A stretch of DNA of 5,876 nt from an uncultured Blautia sp. (GTDB lineage Bacteria > Bacillota > Clostridia > Lachnospirales > Lachnospiraceae). The stretch spans positions 1 to 5,876 of the forward strand of contig CAKRRX010000154.1 in the NCBI GenBank assembly GCA_934394595.1. The letters are read 5' to 3'. How positions within the stretch are numbered: the stretch's first letter is position 1; each line of letters begins with the position of its first letter. Of the stretch, positions 5,646 to 5,876 are shown one piece after another. The notes below the pieces were generated by a model, which was not told the DNA's origin, ran no database searches, and saw only the letters and a program-made list of their open reading frames with translations. The translations under genes were made by a program, and so were the position numbers.

Positions 5646-5739
5646 TATTTTATGATGATTAAACACAAAAGAAGCTGTTAATGGGCAAGGATCCAGGAAA
5701 AACGCCAGAACGTGATTTTTTTGTGAAATCCTGAAATCT

Positions 5740-5767
5740 TAACACGGATTTTATAGGAAAAGTGTTA
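5740..5767. repeat. Inverted repeat TAACAC / GTGTTA at the 5812 promoter
   Basis: TAACAC (5740-5745) and GTGTTA (5762-5767) are perfect inverted arms with 16 bases between. The arms start 22 bp apart, about two helical turns. The right arm overlaps the -10 box, so a protein bound here would be expected to affect this promoter. Six-base arms can arise by chance. Confidence 0.35.
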
Positions 5768-5771
5768 CAAT
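5763..5771 (+). promoter_or_regulatory. Extended -10 promoter of the 5812 gene
   Basis: TG-T-TACAAT (TG 5763-5764, hexamer 5766-5771) is a good extended -10. No matching -35 lies 16-18 bases upstream, so it may rely on the extended -10 or on an activator. The start would be about 5778, giving a 34-nt leader. Confidence 0.5.
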
Positions 5772-5811
5772 GTAGCTCAGATAAGAAAAAAACAAAAGGA
5801 GATCTGAAATC

Positions 5812-5876
5812 ATGAATAAAAAAAGACTGCTGGCAGTTCTGGCTGCCGGAATTTTAAGTACAACATTTGTAAGTCC
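5812..5876 (+). CDS. N-terminal fragment of an exported protein (runs off the window)
   Basis: ATG 5812 follows AAAGGAGA (5795-5802) by nine bases. The 21 visible residues, MNKKRLLAVLAAG to TTFVS, form a typical signal-peptide start: basic N-terminus then a hydrophobic run. Nothing of the mature protein is in the window, so function is unknown. The signal sequence matches that of the 1370 gene at 12 of 21 positions, a weak hint of relatedness. It is transcribed divergently from the regulator-kinase operon and is a natural candidate target of it. Confidence 0.8.
   Translation, partial: MNKKRLLAVLAAGILSTTFVS

Noticed and set aside
5691..5722. Terminator at the T-run near 5716-5722
   Set aside because: The only preceding stem is three to four pairs (ACG with CGT), too weak, and no gene ends there.

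Overview
The window looks like chromosome of a low-to-mid GC Gram-positive anaerobe of the Clostridia, most likely a gut Lachnospiraceae member. The clues are strong GGAGG-type ribosome sites, sigma-A promoters with near-consensus boxes, Gram-positive cell-wall-binding repeats, a clostridial type of Amidase_3 domain and several exported proteins with lysine-rich signal peptides. This is inferred from sequence character, not from a database match.

Layout. Bases 1-120 are the 3' end of a plus-strand gene, tentatively an Rpn/PD-(D/E)XK-like protein. Bases 189-1316 encode a secreted N-acetylmuramoyl-L-alanine amidase with wall-binding repeats. After 53 bases comes a secreted protein of unknown function (1370-2473). 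The 353-base gap 2474-2826 is not empty. It holds a very good promoter (2517-2545), a roughly 150-nt transcribed region with no usable ORF but with nested complementary helices, a strong intrinsic terminator (2660-2705), and a second independent promoter (2737-2765) for the next gene. That gene, 2827-3690, encodes a secreted acidic protein with an apparent internal duplication. It faces a two-component system on the minus strand: an OmpR/PhoB-type response regulator (4882-5556) and a sensor histidine kinase (3734-4885), overlapping by an ATGA. The plus-strand terminator between the convergent units lies inside the last codons of the kinase gene. Upstream of the regulator, a divergent region (5557-5811) carries repeats near both promoters and leads to another exported protein that runs off the window (5812-5876).

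How the parts may work together. Four of the seven protein genes encode exported products, one of them a peptidoglycan hydrolase, and the kinase has a small extracellular sensor loop. A cell-envelope theme with the two-component system controlling itself and perhaps its divergent neighbour is plausible, but this is inference. The most notable item is the self-contained structured RNA locus at about 2552-2703, which I cannot assign to a known RNA class.
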